Shown: positions 8,464 to 17,051 of the stretch, in pieces
Layout: every line of letters starts with the position of its first letter
Numbering within the stretch: the first letter of the stretch is position 1
Source: an uncultured Lachnospiraceae bacterium
Lineage (GTDB): Bacteria > Bacillota > Clostridia > Lachnospirales > Lachnospiraceae
Direction: 5' to 3'
DNA: 39,075 bases
NCBI GenBank assembly: GCA_934394615.1
Contig: CAKRRJ010000013.1
Location: 1-39,075 of the forward strand
Position numbers and translations under genes: made by a program
The notes under the pieces: model-generated
Databases searched by the model: none
What the model was told of the DNA's origin: nothing
The model's input: only the letters and a program-made list of their open reading frames with translations

Positions 8464-8500
8464 GTATCCCCCCTTTTTCCATAATTGTAAAGTCAACTCT

Positions 8501-8529
8501 ATACTAGCTCATATCTCGTTTTTTGTCAA
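8501..8529 (-). promoter_or_regulatory. Exopolysaccharide operon promoter
   Basis: On the minus strand TTGACA (8529-8524) and TAGTAT (8506-8501) are separated by 17 bases. This is the best sigma-A-type promoter in the gap upstream of cpsB and would give a leader of roughly 55 bases. Confidence 0.6.
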
Positions 8530-8552
8530 CGAGACGAACGGTTCCCGTGATT

Positions 8553-8592
8553 TTTTGTCATATTCTGCATTTCCTTGTCAAATTATGCATTT
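8553..8592. repeat. Two tandem 20-bp direct repeats upstream of the exopolysaccharide promoter
   Basis: TTTTGTCATATTCTGCATTT (8553-8572) is followed directly by CCTTGTCAAATTATGCATTT (8573-8592), 16 of 20 bases alike. The word TTTTGTCA occurs again at 8521-8528 over the -35 box. The arrangement looks like binding sites for a regulator of the operon; which protein is unknown. Confidence 0.5.
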
Positions 8593-8660
8593 TGTTTGTT
8601 ATTTCCACCCAAAACCCGCATTTTTTTGGATGTTTTGTGTATTTTTGCCAAATATTGTTC

Positions 8661-8716
8661 TAAAAAGAGAACAGAGCATCCTGTTTTCTTTTGGCAGGAA
8701 GCTCTGTTCTTTTTTC
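8661..8716 (-). terminator. Intrinsic terminator of carAB (bidirectional)
   Basis: AGAACAGAGC (8668-8677) pairs with GCTCTGTTCT (8701-8710), extended inward by a CCTG/CAGG stem. On the minus strand a CTTTTT run follows; on the plus strand T6 follows. It lies 13 bases after the carB stop. Confidence 0.85.
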
Positions 8717-8728
8717 CATACATTTTTC

Positions 8729-11700
8729 TTAACGATTTTTTACTTTCGCGATGTCGATCAGGGTCAGCTCTTTCGCACGGTTCTCCAGGCTGGTTGCCAG
8801 GGCTCCGGCGGTGTCAAGGCTGGTGAGGACATGCACACCGGTCTCGATGGCGTTGCGGCGGATGACGAAGCCGTCGCGGCTGCGCTCTGCACCCTGCTGC
8901 GGAATATCGATGATCAGGTCGATCTCGTGTCCCAGGATCAGGTCGAGGATATTCGGGGATTCCTGTTCCAGTTTGCGTACGGTCAGTGCCTTTACGCCGT
9001 TTGCGTTTAAGACTTTGGCGGTACCGCGGGTTGCGAAAATCTTGTAACCAACGTTCTGGAAACGTTTTGCGATCGGAACCACATTCTCTTTCTCAGAATC
9101 ACGGACGGTGATGATCATGTTTTTATGTTTCGGCAGTTTCAGTCCTGCGCCCTCGAAGGCTTTGTACAGCGCCTCGTTGAAGGTGTTTGCGATACCCAGG
9201 CACTCACCGGTGGATTTCATCTCCGGTCCAAGGCTGATATCTGCACCGCGGATCTTCTCGAAGGAGAATACCGGCATCTTGATGGCGATGTAGTCGGCTT
9301 TCTTCTGCAGTCCCGGCTCATAGCCAAGCTCTTTTAAGGTATGGCCGCAGATGACCTGGGTTGCCAGCGGAACGATCGGGATTCCGGTTACCTTACTGAT
9401 GTACGGCACAGTTCTGGAAGAACGCGGGTTTACCTCGATGATGTAAACTTCGTTGTCTGCCACGATGAACTGGATGTTGATCATGCCTTTGACATGCAGT
9501 GCGCGCGCCAGTTTCTCGGTGTAGTCTACCAGCTTCGCCTCAATCTCCGGGGTGATGCTCGGTGCCGGGTAAACGGAGATACTGTCGCCGGAGTGAACAC
9601 CAGTACGCTCGATGTGCTCCATGATACCCGGAATCAGGATGTCTTTGCCGTCACAGACTGCGTCGACCTCGATCTCCTTACCTACAATATATTTATCTAC
9701 AAGGATCGGGTGATCCTGCGCGATCTGGTTGATGATGCCGATGAACTCGTCGATATCGTTGTCGCTGATGCAGATCTGCATGCCCTGTCCGCCCAGGACG
9801 TAGGACGGTCTTACCAGAACCGGATAGCCCAGGTCGTTGGCTGCTTTCTTTGCCTCTTCCGCGGTAAATACAGTGTGTCCTGCCGGTCTCGGAATCTGGC
9901 ACTGTTCCAGGATCTCATCAAACAGTTCCCGGTCTTCGGCTGCGTCTACATCCTCGGCTGCGGTTCCCAGGATCGGCACGCCCATCTTCATGAGGGACTC
10001 GGTCAGCTTGATGGCGGTCTGTCCACCGAACTGTACCACTGCGCCATCCGGCTTTTCAATGTCAACGATGCTCTCTACATCTTCCGGGGTCAGCGGCTCG
10101 AAGTACAGCTTGTCCGCAATATCGAAGTCGGTACTTACGGTCTCCGGGTTGTTGTTGACGATGATGGTCTCATAGCCTTCCTTCTCGAACGCCCAGGTGC
10201 TGTGTACGGAGCAGAAGTCGAACTCGATACCCTGGCCGATCCGGATCGGGCCGGAACCAAGGACCAGAACTTTTTTCTTCTTATGCTCCTCTTCTACCTC
10301 GCTGATGCCGTCGAAACAGGAGTAATAATATGGAGTCTCTGCCGCGAACTCTGCCGCGCAGGTATCTACCATCTTGTAAGCGGCGCGGATGTTGTTTGCG
10401 TGGCGCATTGCCTTGATCTCATCCTGCGGTACGCCGGTCAGTCTGGAAATGACATTGTCCGGGAACTCGATGCGTTTTGCTTCCTTTAAGAGTTCCGGGG
10501 TCAGCGGGCCATTCTTTAAGGCGTTCTCCATCTCCACGATGATGGCCAGCTTATCGATGAACCAGTAATCAATCTTGGTGATGTTGTGGATTTCTTCATA
10601 AGAAATACCGCGGCGCAGGGCCTCTGCAATGACCCAGATCCGGCGGTCATCGACTACATGAAGCTGTTTGATGAGTTCGTCGTGGTCCAGTCCGATAAAG
10701 TCGTAGGAAAGCAGGCAGTCTACATGCTGCTCCAGGGAACGGATAGCTTTCATGAGAGCGCCCTCGAAGTTGGTACAGATACTCATAACCTCACCGGTTG
10801 CCTTCATCTGGGTTCCCAGGGTACGTTTTGCGCTGATGAATTTATCGAACGGAAGTCTCGGCATCTTGACAACACAGTAGTCCAGCATCGGCTCGAAACT
10901 TGCGTAGGTTTTCTTGGTAACGGCATTCTTGATCTCATCCAGGGTGTAGCCCAGAGCGATCTTCGCTGCCACTTTCGCGATCGGGTAACCGGTTGCCTTG
11001 GAAGCCAGTGCGGAAGAACGGCTTACACGCGGGTTTACCTCAATGACGCAGTACTCAAAGCTGGTCGGATGCAGAGCATACTGGACGTTGCAGCCGCCGG
11101 TAATGCCCAGCTCACTGATGATATTTAATGCGGAGGTACGGAGCATCTGGTACTCTTTATCACCCAGGGTCTGGGACGGAGCCACAACGATGCTGTCACC
11201 GGTATGAACGCCGACCGGATCCAGGTTCTCCATGTTGCAGACGGTGATGACGTTGCCGGCGCTGTCGCGCATGACCTCGTACTCAATCTCTTTCCATCCG
11301 GCGATGCAGCGTTCTACCAGGACCTGACCTACACGGGAAAGACGCAGGCCGTTTTCCAGGATCTCGCGGCACTGTTCCGGGTTGTCGGCAATACCGCCGC
11401 CGCTGCCGCCCAGAGTGTATGCCGGACGAAGCACAACCGGGTAACCAATCTGGTCTGCGATGCGAAGGCCATCTTCCACGTTCTCTACGATGTCGGACGG
11501 AGCAACCGGCTCGCCGATCTTCTCCATGGTCTCCTTGAACATCTCACGGTCCTCTGCCTTTTTGATGGTCAAGGCGGTGGTACCGATGAGACGGACGTTA
11601 TTCTCTTTTAAGAAGCCTGCTTCTTCCAGCTCCATGGCGAGGTTCAGTCCTGCCTGGCCGCCCAGGGTCGGAAGCACGCTGTCCGGTTTTTCTTTCTTGA

Positions 11701-11932
11701 TGAGCTGCTCGACCACTTCCAGGGTCAGCGGCTCGATGTAAACGCGGTCCGCGATGTCTTTATCGGTCATAATGGTTGCCGGGTTGGAGTTTAACAGAAC
11801 AACCTCGATGCCCTCCTCCTTTAAGGAGCGGCAGGCCTGGGTTCCGGCATAGTCAAATTCAGCAGCCTGGCCGATGACGATCGGGCCAGATCCAAGTACG
11901 AGAACTTTCTTAATATCAGGATTCTTTGGCAT
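8729..11932 (-). CDS. carB: Carbamoyl-phosphate synthase large subunit
   Basis: This 1067-residue protein has the full length and duplicated architecture of CarB: two homologous ATP-grasp halves, each opening with a VLVLGSGPI-type dinucleotide loop (KKVLVLGSGPIVIGQAAEFDYAG near residue 10 and KKVLVLGSGPIRIGQGIEFDF near residue 555), an oligomerisation region between them, and a C-terminal MGS-like allosteric domain with ATRGTAKVLNANGV. With the small subunit it makes carbamoyl phosphate from bicarbonate, glutamine-derived ammonia and two ATP for pyrimidine and arginine synthesis. The ATG shares its A with the carA stop codon (TAATG), so translation is coupled. It is followed by a strong terminator. 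Confidence 0.98.
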   Translation of the reverse strand: MPKNPDIKKVLVLGSGPIVIGQAAEFDYAGTQACRSLKEEGIEVVLLNSNPATIMTDKDIADRVYIEPLTLEVVEQLIKKEKPDSVLPTLGGQAGLNLAMELEEAGFLKENNVRLIGTTALTIKKAEDREMFKETMEKIGEPVAPSDIVENVEDGLRIADQIGYPVVLRPAYTLGGSGGGIADNPEQCREILENGLRLSRVGQVLVERCIAGWKEIEYEVMRDSAGNVITVCNMENLDPVGVHTGDSIVVAPSQTLGDKEYQMLRTSALNIISELGITGGCNVQYALHPTSFEYCVIEVNPRVSRSSALASKATGYPIAKVAAKIALGYTLDEIKNAVTKKTYASFEPMLDYCVVKMPRLPFDKFISAKRTLGTQMKATGEVMSICTNFEGALMKAIRSLEQHVDCLLSYDFIGLDHDELIKQLHVVDDRRIWVIAEALRRGISYEEIHNITKIDYWFIDKLAIIVEMENALKNGPLTPELLKEAKRIEFPDNVISRLTGVPQDEIKAMRHANNIRAAYKMVDTCAAEFAAETPYYYSCFDGISEVEEEHKKKKVLVLGSGPIRIGQGIEFDFCSVHSTWAFEKEGYETIIVNNNPETVSTDFDIADKLYFEPLTPEDVESIVDIEKPDGAVVQFGGQTAIKLTESLMKMGVPILGTAAEDVDAAEDRELFDEILEQCQIPRPAGHTVFTAEEAKKAANDLGYPVLVRPSYVLGGQGMQICISDNDIDEFIGIINQIAQDHPILVDKYIVGKEIEVDAVCDGKDILIPGIMEHIERTGVHSGDSISVYPAPSITPEIEAKLVDYTEKLARALHVKGMINIQFIVADNEVYIIEVNPRSSRTVPYISKVTGIPIVPLATQVICGHTLKELGYEPGLQKKADYIAIKMPVFSFEKIRGADISLGPEMKSTGECLGIANTFNEALYKAFEGAGLKLPKHKNMIITVRDSEKENVVPIAKRFQNVGYKIFATRGTAKVLNANGVKALTVRKLEQESPNILDLILGHEIDLIIDIPQQGAERSRDGFVIRRNAIETGVHVLTSLDTAGALATSLENRAKELTLIDIAKVKNR

Positions 11933-13023
11933 TAGTTGTTTCCTCCCATCATGTTAATAAAGCGGTCGAACAGGTACGCGGAGTCCTGCGGTCCCGGGCA
12001 GGCTTCCGGATGGTACTGCACGGTGAAGATGTTCTTTCCGACATATTTCAGGCCCTCGTTGGTTCCGTCGTTGACGTTGGTGAAGGCCGGGACAGCGATG
12101 TTCGGGTCGAGGCTTGCCGGGTCAACTGCGTAGCCGTGGTTCTGGGATGAGATGATGGCACGTCCGGTCTCGGCATCTTTTACCGGATGGTTGCCGCCTC
12201 GGTGGCCGTATTTTAATTTGAAGGTATCGGCTCCGGTTGCCAGTGCCATGAGCTGGTGTCCAAGGCAGATCGCGAAGATCGGCACATCGGATTCGTACAG
12301 TTTGCGGATCTCTTTGATGATCTTGACATTTTCCTTCGGGTCTCCAGGGCCGTTGGACAGCATGATGCCATCCGGGTGGGATGCGAGGATTTCTTCTGCA
12401 GTTGTGTCACAGGGATAAATGGTGACTTCACAGCCACGCTTTGCCAGGGAACGGGCGATGTTGCGCTTGGCTCCAAGATCCAGAAGCGCTACTTTTTTTA
12501 TCGGCTTCTCAAATTCGTCGGATGCCGGAAGGATGTACTTTTCTTTGCAGGAGGTCTTTTTTACGACTCCGGTTACGGTGTACGCATGCATGCGGGCAAT
12601 CGGGTCGGTCAGATCATCGTACTGTTTGGTGGTGATCATACCGTTCATGGTGCCCTTCTCACGCAGGATTTTGGTGAGCGCGCGGGTATCTACGCCGCTG
12701 ATGCCCGGGATGTCGTATTTTTCCAGGAAATTCTGAATGGTATCCTCACTGCGGAAATTGCTGGGAATGCGGGACAGCTCGCGGACAATGTAACCGTCCG
12801 GCCATGGTCTGTCGGATTCCATATCGTCATAACAAATACCGTAGTTGCCGATGAGCGGGTAAGTCATGACTACTGCCTGTCCTGCGTAAGACGGGTCGGT
12901 CAGAACCTCCAGATAACCGGTCATAGAGGTATTGAATACGATTTCGCTGATGACTTCGCGGGTGGAACCGATGCTGGTTCCCTCGAATACGGTGCCATCT
13001 TCCAGAATAAGAAATGCTTTCAT
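11932..13023 (-). CDS. carA: Carbamoyl-phosphate synthase small (glutaminase) subunit
   Basis: The true start is taken as the ATG at 13023 (MKAFLILEDGTVFEG), giving 363 residues, the normal CarA length. The frame stays open for 54 more codons upstream, but that part overlaps the promoter and leader and has no CarA character. The N-terminal domain (SIGSTREVISEIVFNTSMTG) is followed by a class I glutamine amidotransferase domain with the nucleophile in FAICLGHQLMALA and the catalytic His/Glu in YHPEACPGP. It hydrolyses glutamine and channels ammonia to CarB. A weak AAAGGA site lies 13 bases before the ATG. Confidence 0.97.
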   Translation of the reverse strand: MKAFLILEDGTVFEGTSIGSTREVISEIVFNTSMTGYLEVLTDPSYAGQAVVMTYPLIGNYGICYDDMESDRPWPDGYIVRELSRIPSNFRSEDTIQNFLEKYDIPGISGVDTRALTKILREKGTMNGMITTKQYDDLTDPIARMHAYTVTGVVKKTSCKEKYILPASDEFEKPIKKVALLDLGAKRNIARSLAKRGCEVTIYPCDTTAEEILASHPDGIMLSNGPGDPKENVKIIKEIRKLYESDVPIFAICLGHQLMALATGADTFKLKYGHRGGNHPVKDAETGRAIISSQNHGYAVDPASLDPNIAVPAFTNVNDGTNEGLKYVGKNIFTVQYHPEACPGPQDSAYLFDRFINMMGGNN

Positions 13024-13071
13024 GTGGGAGTACCTATCCTTTCTTTCATCCGTATTGTGTATGGTATGGGT

Positions 13072-13101
13072 GCTGCTGCCTGCGCAGCGCGAAACAGCAG
13101 C
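13072..13101 (-). other. Hairpin in the carAB leader
   Basis: GCTGCTG (13072-13078) pairs with CAGCAGC (13095-13101) in the carA leader. There is no T-run after it and no recognisable PyrR-binding loop, so it is not an obvious attenuator. The remainder of the 357-base gap between carA and the plus-strand gene (13200-13380) is AT-rich and shows no gene or clear promoter. Confidence 0.4.
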
Positions 13102-13167
13102 TGCGGGTGATTCTGCTTTTGGGTGGAATTCGCCTTGTATACAATGGCGTCCGCCCAAATTGATAGA

Positions 13168-13196
13168 ATTATACATGATATGCAATGGTTATGCAA
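13168..13196 (-). promoter_or_regulatory. carAB promoter
   Basis: TTGCAT (13196-13191) and TATAAT (13173-13168) are spaced by 17 bases on the minus strand, giving a leader of about 135 bases before carA. Confidence 0.65.
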
Positions 13197-13380
13197 GCTG
13201 ATTTATTTTCTTACTTTCTTATTTTTAGTTATCCTTTTTTATTGTTTTATATTGTTGGTTTCCGACTGTTCTCCTGATACGCTTTTCGGTACAATTTCTG
13301 TCCATTCGGCGTTTTCACACACCGCCTGCCTGCCGCATATCCTGTTATGATAAGCCAAACCAAATGTTCAAGGAGTCCTC

Positions 13381-14655
13381 ATGCCAAAATCCATCCGTAT
13401 CGCATCGACCGAACTGCCATCCAGCGGCCTCTTGCAGGTCAATGTCGTAAATGTCCAGAATAACTTTCCGATCCGGAACGCTAAAGTTACCATCTCATAT
13501 TCCAGGGAACCTGCTGCCCCGCTGGAAGAACTCTCCACCAATGCTTCCGGCCAGACGGAGGAGGTGACTCTGGCGGCGCCTCCGCTGGAATACAGTCTCC
13601 GCCCCGGCGAAGGCCAGCCTTATGCCGATTACAACATTACGGTGGAGGCACCGGGATTTAAGCCTGCCACCATCGAAGGGACCGAGGTGCTGCCGGATGC
13701 CACTGCCATCCAGCCGGTTCGCCTGGAACCGGAAACCGACAACGCGCCGGAGGAAAATCCCATTGTGATCCCGGAACATACGCTGTATGGCAACTATCCG
13801 CCTAAGATCGCGGAGGCAGAGATTCAGCCGGTCAATGAGAGCGGCGAGATTGTCTTAAGCCGCGTGGTGGTCCCGCAGACGATTGTCGTGCACGACGGGC
13901 CGCCCACCAGCAATGCGCAGGATTACTACGTGCCGTACCGGGATTACATTAAAAATGTGGCATCCAGCGAGATCTATGCGACCTGGCCGCAGGCATCCAT
14001 CACCGCGAATGTTCTCGCCATTATGAGCTTTACGCTGAACCGGGTGTACACGGAGCATTACCGCAACCGGGGATATGATTTTACCATCACCTCTTCCACC
14101 GCGTTTGACCATAAGTGGATTCCGGGGCGGAATATTTTTGAGAGCATTTCCGTGATCGTGGATGAGATCTTCGACAACTATCTGTCGCGCCCGGGCGTGC
14201 GCCAGCCGATCCTGACCCAGTACTGCGACGGGCGGCAGGTGCAGTGCTTAAACCGCGGCTGGATGACCCAGTGGGGTTCCTGTTCACTTGGAGAGCGCGG
14301 CTACAGCCCGATCGAGATTCTGCGGCATTACTACGGGGACAGTATGTACATCAACACCGCGGAGGAGATTTCCGGCATTCCGGCATCCTGGCCGGGATAT
14401 GATCTGACGATCGGTTCTTCCGGGCAGAAGGTGATGCAGCTGCAGGAACAGCTCGATGCCATTGCCACCGTTTACACCGCGATTCCGCGGGTACGGGCAG
14501 ATGGCGTTTACGGGCCGTCCACCGCCGCGTCCGTGCGGGAGTTCCAGTCCATCTTCGGGCTTCCCCAGACCGGCGTGGTGGATTTCGCCACCTGGTATAA
14601 GATCTCACATATTTATGTGGGGGTATCGGGGATTGGGGAGCTGTATGGGGCGTGA
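13381..14655 (+). CDS. SpoIID-like protein with peptidoglycan-binding domain, no signal peptide
   Basis: This 424-residue protein has three parts. Residues about 15-120 look like a carboxypeptidase-regulatory or Cna-B-type beta domain (LQVNVVNVQNNFPIRNAKVTI). Residues about 175-330 resemble the SpoIID/LytB core: an Ala-rich helix with TWPQASITANVLAIMSFTLN, then CLNRGWMTQWGSCSLGERGY and EILRHYYG, close to the QGMSQWG/EILKHYY signature. Residues about 340-415 are a PG_binding_1 domain (IGSSGQKVMQLQEQL, DGVYGPSTAASVREFQ). No signal peptide or membrane helix is present, which is odd for wall-binding domains; it may act in the mother cell or forespore during sporulation or in the spore coat. AAGGAG precedes the ATG. 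Whether it keeps lytic activity is unknown. Confidence 0.7.
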   Translation: MPKSIRIASTELPSSGLLQVNVVNVQNNFPIRNAKVTISYSREPAAPLEELSTNASGQTEEVTLAAPPLEYSLRPGEGQPYADYNITVEAPGFKPATIEGTEVLPDATAIQPVRLEPETDNAPEENPIVIPEHTLYGNYPPKIAEAEIQPVNESGEIVLSRVVVPQTIVVHDGPPTSNAQDYYVPYRDYIKNVASSEIYATWPQASITANVLAIMSFTLNRVYTEHYRNRGYDFTITSSTAFDHKWIPGRNIFESISVIVDEIFDNYLSRPGVRQPILTQYCDGRQVQCLNRGWMTQWGSCSLGERGYSPIEILRHYYGDSMYINTAEEISGIPASWPGYDLTIGSSGQKVMQLQEQLDAIATVYTAIPRVRADGVYGPSTAASVREFQSIFGLPQTGVVDFATWYKISHIYVGVSGIGELYGA

Positions 14656-14677
14656 ATCATATCCCCAGACAACACAC

Positions 14678-14702
14678 GAGGGTCCGGCATTGCCGGACCC
14701 TC
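14678..14702. terminator. Hairpin between convergent genes
   Basis: An 11-bp perfect stem (GAGGGTCCGGC 14678-14688 and GCCGGACCCTC 14692-14702) sits between the ends of the SpoIID-like gene and hflX. T-runs are lacking on both strands, so termination is likely but not certain. Confidence 0.6.
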
Positions 14703-14738
14703 AAATATGTCTTTGCAGTATCACTGCATACTATTCTA

Positions 14739-15995
14739 TTATTTTCCCACGATCATACTTCCAAACAGTTCCGCCGGCACATATGCCTTTACGGCGATGC
14801 CGTCTGCCTGATATTCCTCGCTCAGCAGTTCGCCGTACTTGCGGATGGTCTGGATTTTTCCGGCTTCCTGGTAGGAGAAGACGCGTTCCAGGTAGACTTT
14901 CTGGCTGCGCAGGATCTGTTCCAGGGTATTTAAGAGCTCATCTACACCGGTGCCGGTCTTTGCGGAGATCTGGACCTGGTAGTCGGACTGGAGGTCGCGT
15001 GGGAACTCGCCGTCTTCTTTCTGGTCGATCTTGTTGAATACAGTGACGATGATCTTGTCTTCGACTTTCAGTTCGCGCAGAGTCTCGTACACGACGTGCA
15101 TCTGCATATCCATGTTTGGATTGGAACAGTCTACCACATGGAGGATGATGTCGCTGTATTTTGCCTCCTCCAGGGTACTCTTGAACGCCTCGATGAGGTG
15201 ATGCGGCAGCTTGCGGATAAAACCGACGGTATCGGTAAGCATGATCTGCTGCCCGCTCTCCAGTTCCAGGTTGCGGGTAGTCGGATCCAGTGTCGCGAAC
15301 AGCTTGTCTTCTGCAAGAATGCCCGCATCGGTCAGGCGGTTTAACAGGGTGGATTTGCCTGCGTTGGTGTAGCCGACAATGGCTGCAACCGGTGTATGGG
15401 CTTTTTCGCGCTGCTTTCGGATGACATCACGGTGGCGTTTTACTTCTTCCAGCTCGGATTTTAACTGTCCGATGCGCTCGTGGATGAGACGTCGGTCCAT
15501 CTCCAGCTTTTTCTCGCCCGGTCCTCGGGTTCCGATTCCGCCGCCCAGACGGGACAGGGAACTGCGCAGGCCGACCAGTCTTGCGGCGCGGTATTTTAAC
15601 TGTGCCAGCTCGACCTGGATCTTGCCCTCGCTCGTGGTCGCGCGGGACGCGAAAATATCCAGAATGACCATGGTACGATCCATAACCTTGGTGTCCAGCG
15701 CGTCCTCCAGATTGCGAAGCTGTGCCGGGGAAAGCTCATCATCGCAGACAACGCCGGTTGCCTGCAGCTCCCAGATGCGCTCGCGCACTTCGTCGATCTT
15801 TCCTTTTCCGAGATAGGTCCCCGGATGGATGCGCTCGCGGTTCTGGATCATCTTGTCTACGGTGACACCGCCCGCGGTCTTTACCAGCTCTTCGAGCTCA
15901 TCTAATGAGGCACGGGTGTCGTCCTCATCGTCTGTGCTGACGGCAATGAGGATGACGCGCTCCTCGATCTCTTTCATATCAAATAATTCTGCCAT
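14739..15995 (-). CDS. hflX: Ribosome-associated GTPase HflX
   Basis: The 418-residue protein has the HflX order: an N-terminal ATP-binding-like HflX domain (about residues 1-200, with the signature GPGEKKLEMDRR), a helical linker, and a G domain with P-loop GYTNAGKST, switch region DPTTR, DTVGFIRKLPHHLIEAFKSTLEE and NKID. HflX binds the large ribosomal subunit, splits stalled or stress-arrested ribosomes and can confer low-level macrolide tolerance in some Firmicutes. It starts 15 bases after the TPR-protein gene, with GGAG about 12 bases ahead of the ATG, so it is the last gene of the scpA-scpB-dut-TPR-hflX run. Confidence 0.97.
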   Translation of the reverse strand: MAELFDMKEIEERVILIAVSTDDEDDTRASLDELEELVKTAGGVTVDKMIQNRERIHPGTYLGKGKIDEVRERIWELQATGVVCDDELSPAQLRNLEDALDTKVMDRTMVILDIFASRATTSEGKIQVELAQLKYRAARLVGLRSSLSRLGGGIGTRGPGEKKLEMDRRLIHERIGQLKSELEEVKRHRDVIRKQREKAHTPVAAIVGYTNAGKSTLLNRLTDAGILAEDKLFATLDPTTRNLELESGQQIMLTDTVGFIRKLPHHLIEAFKSTLEEAKYSDIILHVVDCSNPNMDMQMHVVYETLRELKVEDKIIVTVFNKIDQKEDGEFPRDLQSDYQVQISAKTGTGVDELLNTLEQILRSQKVYLERVFSYQEAGKIQTIRKYGELLSEEYQADGIAVKAYVPAELFGSMIVGK

Positions 15996-16010
15996 AAATT
16001 TTCTTTACTC

Positions 16011-17045
16011 CTAGTTATTGCCCTGGCGGGTCTTTAAAAACGCAAGCTCGCGCGCCGCGTTTCCCTCCGCCGTGTATTTCTGGTCATAATCCTCCAGAAT
16101 CTCCAGCGCCTTCTTGTAATCGCCCTTGTACTCCCAGGCAACGGCCTGGTTAAAGAGCAGCTCTTTTCTGCCGACATCATCGGCTCCGGCCTCGGCAAAT
16201 CCGGTCTCGATGGTGTTCAGCGCATCGTCGTAATTTCCGGCATTGATCTGGTCTTTTGCCTTGCGGTTGTAGATCTGGCCCTCGATGACGCCAAGCGTCA
16301 GCGCCTGGTCGTAATCGCCGGTTTCCAGAAGACAGAGGGCAAGGCCTGTTTTATAGGTTTCATTTGTATTGTCTTTGCCATACAGCGTCTCGTAAGATTT
16401 TAATGCCGCCTGATAATCGCCGCTGCGGTACTCTGCCTCTGCCCGGTAAAGCATCATCTGGCTCTCAAAAGTTCCGATGCGGCCGTGTGTCAGAGCAATG
16501 GCATCGTTGAACGCGGTGATGGCCTGCGCGTAATCCTGATTTTCCAGATATGCGATACCCTGATCCGCGTACTCCTGGCGGTGTTTCTGCACATAGGCCT
16601 GGCGCGCGCCAAATGCGCCTCCTCCGGCAAGCAGAATGACTACCGCGATCACCGCAGTCATCTGACGGCGGCGTCTCTGGCGCTGTCTGCGGCGGCGGGC
16701 TGCCTGGCGCGTGCGGGACGGAGCGTAGGCACTGCCGTCCAGGGCGCTCACCGGGCGGGTTCTGTTGCCGGATGTTGCCTGAGAACGGCCTGCTGCCGTT
16801 GCTGCTGAGCTCGTCCCCCGATTCGAAACTGGTCTGCCGGAAGCGCCTGTCCGGGATGCAGATCCGGAAACGGACTTTCCAGCGGTGGTTCGGGATGCAG
16901 AACCGGAAACTGGCTTTCCAGCAGCGGTCCGTGATGCGGCTCCTGCTCTCTGTGCTGGTGCTCCCGTGCCCATTCGGCCTGCTGCCGAATTCCCACTCCG
17001 CGCTGCAGAGGTCCTGCGGCGTTCTGTATTCTGTTCTTTTTCCAT
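16011..17045 (-). CDS. Membrane-anchored tetratricopeptide-repeat protein
   Basis: The 344-residue product has a low-complexity, strongly basic N-terminus (residues 1-128) rich in Ser, Ala, Gly, Thr and Arg with a 13-residue repeat of the form SASRTxAGKxVSG, an Arg-rich cluster (ARRRRQRQRRRRQ), a single membrane helix (about 130-148, VIAVVILLAGGGAFGA), then TPR-like helical repeats (for example AIAYLENQDYAQAITAFNDAI-type units and DYQAALKSYETLYG) to the end. The positive-inside rule places the repeats outside the cell. It probably scaffolds an envelope complex; no enzyme motif is seen. AAGG lies nine bases before the ATG, and the upstream dut-like gene ends at 17052. Confidence 0.8.
   Translation of the reverse strand: MEKEQNTERRRTSAARSGNSAAGRMGTGAPAQRAGAASRTAAGKPVSGSASRTTAGKSVSGSASRTGASGRPVSNRGTSSAATAAGRSQATSGNRTRPVSALDGSAYAPSRTRQAARRRRQRQRRRRQMTAVIAVVILLAGGGAFGARQAYVQKHRQEYADQGIAYLENQDYAQAITAFNDAIALTHGRIGTFESQMMLYRAEAEYRSGDYQAALKSYETLYGKDNTNETYKTGLALCLLETGDYDQALTLGVIEGQIYNRKAKDQINAGNYDDALNTIETGFAEAGADDVGRKELLFNQAVAWEYKGDYKKALEILEDYDQKYTAEGNAARELAFLKTRQGNN
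16852..16929. repeat. 39-bp tandem repeat in the TPR-protein gene
   Basis: Two 39-base units (16852-16890 and 16891-16929) are about 80% alike by eye, and a decayed third copy lies at roughly 16813-16851. Each unit encodes a 13-residue SASRT-type repeat, so copy number can change without a frameshift. Confidence 0.7.
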
Positions 17046-17051
17046 AATGTT

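Noticed and set aside
9341..10489. A 382-codon open frame on the plus strand inside carB
   Set aside because: It is a codon-bias shadow of the well-supported carB gene on the other strand; it has no ribosome site or known domains.
13024..13167. PyrR-binding attenuator or T-box in the carAB leader
   Set aside because: No PyrR loop consensus, T-box core or terminator with T-run is seen in the leader.
11932..13185. A longer carA starting at 13185
   Set aside because: The extra 54 codons run over the promoter -10 and leader, have no CarA similarity, and the ATG at 13023 gives normal CarA length.
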